Origin: CAVBBU01 sp963593765
GTDB taxonomy: Bacteria > Bacillota > Clostridia > Lachnospirales > Lachnospiraceae
Assembly: GCA_963593765.1 (NCBI GenBank)
Contig: CAVBBU010000096.1
Coordinates: 1 to 6,722 of the forward strand
Direction: 5' to 3'
Length of the DNA: 6,722 nt
Under the pieces are notes generated by a model. It was given only the letters and a program-made list of their open reading frames with translations, did no database searches and was not told where the DNA came from. A program made the translations under genes and the position numbers. Position 1 is the stretch's first letter; the number at the start of each line of letters is the position of its first letter. Below are positions 6,021 through 6,722 of this stretch, one piece after another.

Positions 6021-6503
6021 TTATTTATCCTCTTCTATTCTAGTTATAATATCAACATGTGGTTTTAGCTCGCTAAAAAATGCAGTTCCTGTAAGAAGTA
6101 TATCTACATCATCAGGTCTGTCATCGATAAGCTCTATAAGTCTTTCTACACCTATATAGCCTATATCTACAAGACCTAAAACCTCATCTAAAATGACAAG
6201 CCCCGAGCCGCCAGTGGTAATAACCTTTTTAGCAAAGTTAAGACCATTGGTTATATTAAGTGCCTCTTCCTTTTTTTGCTCATCAGAAAGCTCGTCAAAA
6301 TTACCATTAAACTTCTCGAATCTAAAAACCTTCATCTCAGGCTCAAGTCGCTTTAGTATATCTAAAAGCTCAACCTCTGTAGCACTCTTAAGAAACTGAA
6401 TGACGCTAACGTCCTCACCCTCAGACATAGCCTTAATTCCTCTTCCTATAGCTGCAGTGGTTTTACCCTTGCCCTGTCCATATATCACATATACCTTACC
6501 CAT
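6021..6503 (-). CDS. Short CobO/BtuR-like P-loop ATPase (annotated family: cob(I)yrinic acid a,c-diamide adenosyltransferase)
   Basis: A 160-residue cytoplasmic P-loop protein. Walker A is GQGKGKTT (9-16), followed by IQFLKS (35-40), and Walker B is LVILDEV (102-108), with LLTGT at 136-140. These fit the CobA/CobO/BtuR family, which transfers the adenosyl group of ATP to corrinoids. However it starts directly at the Walker A strand without the usual 20-25-residue lead, has GTAFFSEL where GRxxP is usual, and stops at DIITRIEEDK without the typical C-terminal KHPY...GIEY tail. No cobalamin gene or B12 riboswitch lies in the window. It heads the dapA-dapB-purC unit with a good promoter and a GAGG ribosome site. 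I recall similar short forms beside dap genes in Lachnospiraceae, not checkable here. ATPase fold is secure; corrinoid activity is uncertain. Confidence 0.8.
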   Translation of the reverse strand: MGKVYVIYGQGKGKTTAAIGRGIKAMSEGEDVSVIQFLKSATEVELLDILKRLEPEMKVFRFEKFNGNFDELSDEQKKEEALNITNGLNFAKKVITTGGSGLVILDEVLGLVDIGYIGVERLIELIDDRPDDVDILLTGTAFFSELKPHVDIITRIEEDK

Positions 6504-6532
6504 TCATCTACCTCAATATATTGTATATTTCT

Positions 6533-6547
6533 ATATGCACTATGCCT
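6533..6547 (-). repeat. 15-bp shared promoter-region repeat, CobO-like copy (start-codon side)
   Basis: AGGCATAGTGCATAT on the minus strand, identical to 3528-3514. It begins about five bases after the predicted -10 box, so it would sit at or just after the transcription start and form part of the leader. Confidence 0.75.
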
Positions 6548-6551
6548 TGAC

Positions 6552-6580
6552 ATAGTATCATAAGTGGGGGATTTTTTCAA
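6552..6580 (-). promoter_or_regulatory. Sigma-A-type promoter of the CobO-like/dap/purC unit
   Basis: Minus strand: -35 TTGAAA at 6580-6575, a 17-nt spacer containing CCCCC, and -10 TACTAT at 6557-6552 with an extended TG one base upstream (TGATACTAT). A start near 6545 would give a leader of about 42 nt. Spacing and boxes are good for a housekeeping promoter; no experimental start is known. Confidence 0.6.
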
Positions 6581-6603
6581 TATAACGAGTAAAAAGGATA
6601 TGT
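6574..6603 (-). repeat. Far-side half of the shared promoter-region repeat, CobO-like copy
   Basis: Near-match to 3581-3608: TTTTCA, TAT-rich spacer, then AGTAAAAAGGATATGT on the plus strand (one A fewer than the purB copy). Here it contains the -35 box TTGAAA. Confidence 0.6.
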
Positions 6604-6616
6604 AAGCTGCTCACAC
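6591..6616 (-). terminator. Weak terminator-like hairpin after the partial upstream gene
   Basis: Minus strand GTGTGAG, loop CAG, CTTACAT gives seven pairs including two G-U, followed by ATCC and five T. The stem is poor and the T-run is offset by four bases, so this is only a candidate end for the gene that stops at 6652. Confidence 0.25.
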
Positions 6617-6651
6617 TCTTTGTACGAGAACACTGAATCATGATTTTAAAT

Positions 6652-6722
6652 TTAAGAGGCTATATTAATCCCTGCATATATGTGCCAAGGCTCAGGTTGT
6701 TTTGCTCCCCATTTTATATAAA
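6652..6722 (-). CDS. C-terminal end of an unidentified upstream gene (partial)
   Basis: One minus-strand frame is open from the right edge and encodes 22 residues including WGAKQPEPWHIYAGI, ending in TAA at 6654-6652. The mixed, tryptophan-rich composition looks like real protein, and the frame is in the same direction as all neighbours. EPWH recalls the EPWH of M15 D,D-carboxypeptidases, but in those the chain normally runs on for more residues, so no family is assigned. The stop is about 95 nt before the predicted -10 box of the next unit. Confidence 0.5.
   Translation of the reverse strand, partial: YIKWGAKQPEPWHIYAGINIAS

Noticed and set aside
6636..6655. Two adjacent 10-bp palindromes (AATCATGATT and TTAAATTTAA)
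   Set aside because: Short AT-rich palindromes are common by chance, and the second overlaps a stop codon; no link to the promoter is evident.
6504..6722. B12, lysine or purine riboswitch upstream of the CobO-like gene
   Set aside because: No B12 box (GCCACTG), no lysine or purine aptamer core was seen, and the space between the upstream stop and the promoter is short.

Overview
The window is AT-rich and every gene in it is read from the minus strand, so gene order runs from high to low coordinates. Protein families and codon choice (many ATA, AGA, TTA; GTG and TTG starts with strong GGAGG sites) point to a low-GC Clostridia genome, most likely Lachnospiraceae. The form of PurA, with motifs such as GSTKSGIAPFYSDK and LLEGQLGSLKD, is one I associate from memory with that family. 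No genome name can be given from sequence alone.

Layout in transcription order: (1) the last 22 codons of an unidentified gene enter from the right edge and stop at 6652. (2) After a promoter-bearing gap comes a tight four-gene run: a short CobO/BtuR-like P-loop ATPase (6503-6021), dapA (6008-5121), dapB (5108-4356) and purC (4329-3616). Gaps are 12, 12 and 26 nt. (3) A hairpin with a T-run, starting in the last purC codons, closes this unit. (4) A 126-bp gap with its own regulatory sequence leads to purB (3489-2056), purA (2042-765, GTG start) and a membrane glycosyltransferase-like gene (744-79) that looks cut short. Gaps are 13 and 20 nt. (5) The last 78 bases hold no complete gene, but one frame reads like a continuation of the glycosyltransferase.

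Functionally, DapA and DapB make the first two committed steps from aspartate semialdehyde to diaminopimelate and lysine. PurC adds aspartate to CAIR, PurA adds aspartate to IMP, and PurB removes fumarate from both products. Every recognised metabolic enzyme therefore handles aspartate or aspartate-derived carbon. The CobO-like gene heading the dap unit is the functional outlier.

The least expected non-coding signal is a bipartite repeat shared by the two regulatory gaps: an exact 15-bp match next to the start-codon side and a ~28-30 bp near-match on the far side, in the same order and orientation upstream of both operons. PurC and PurA also differ from their family signatures at several active-site positions. 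I found no convincing sign of a wholly new system such as a defence island, mobile element or CRISPR.
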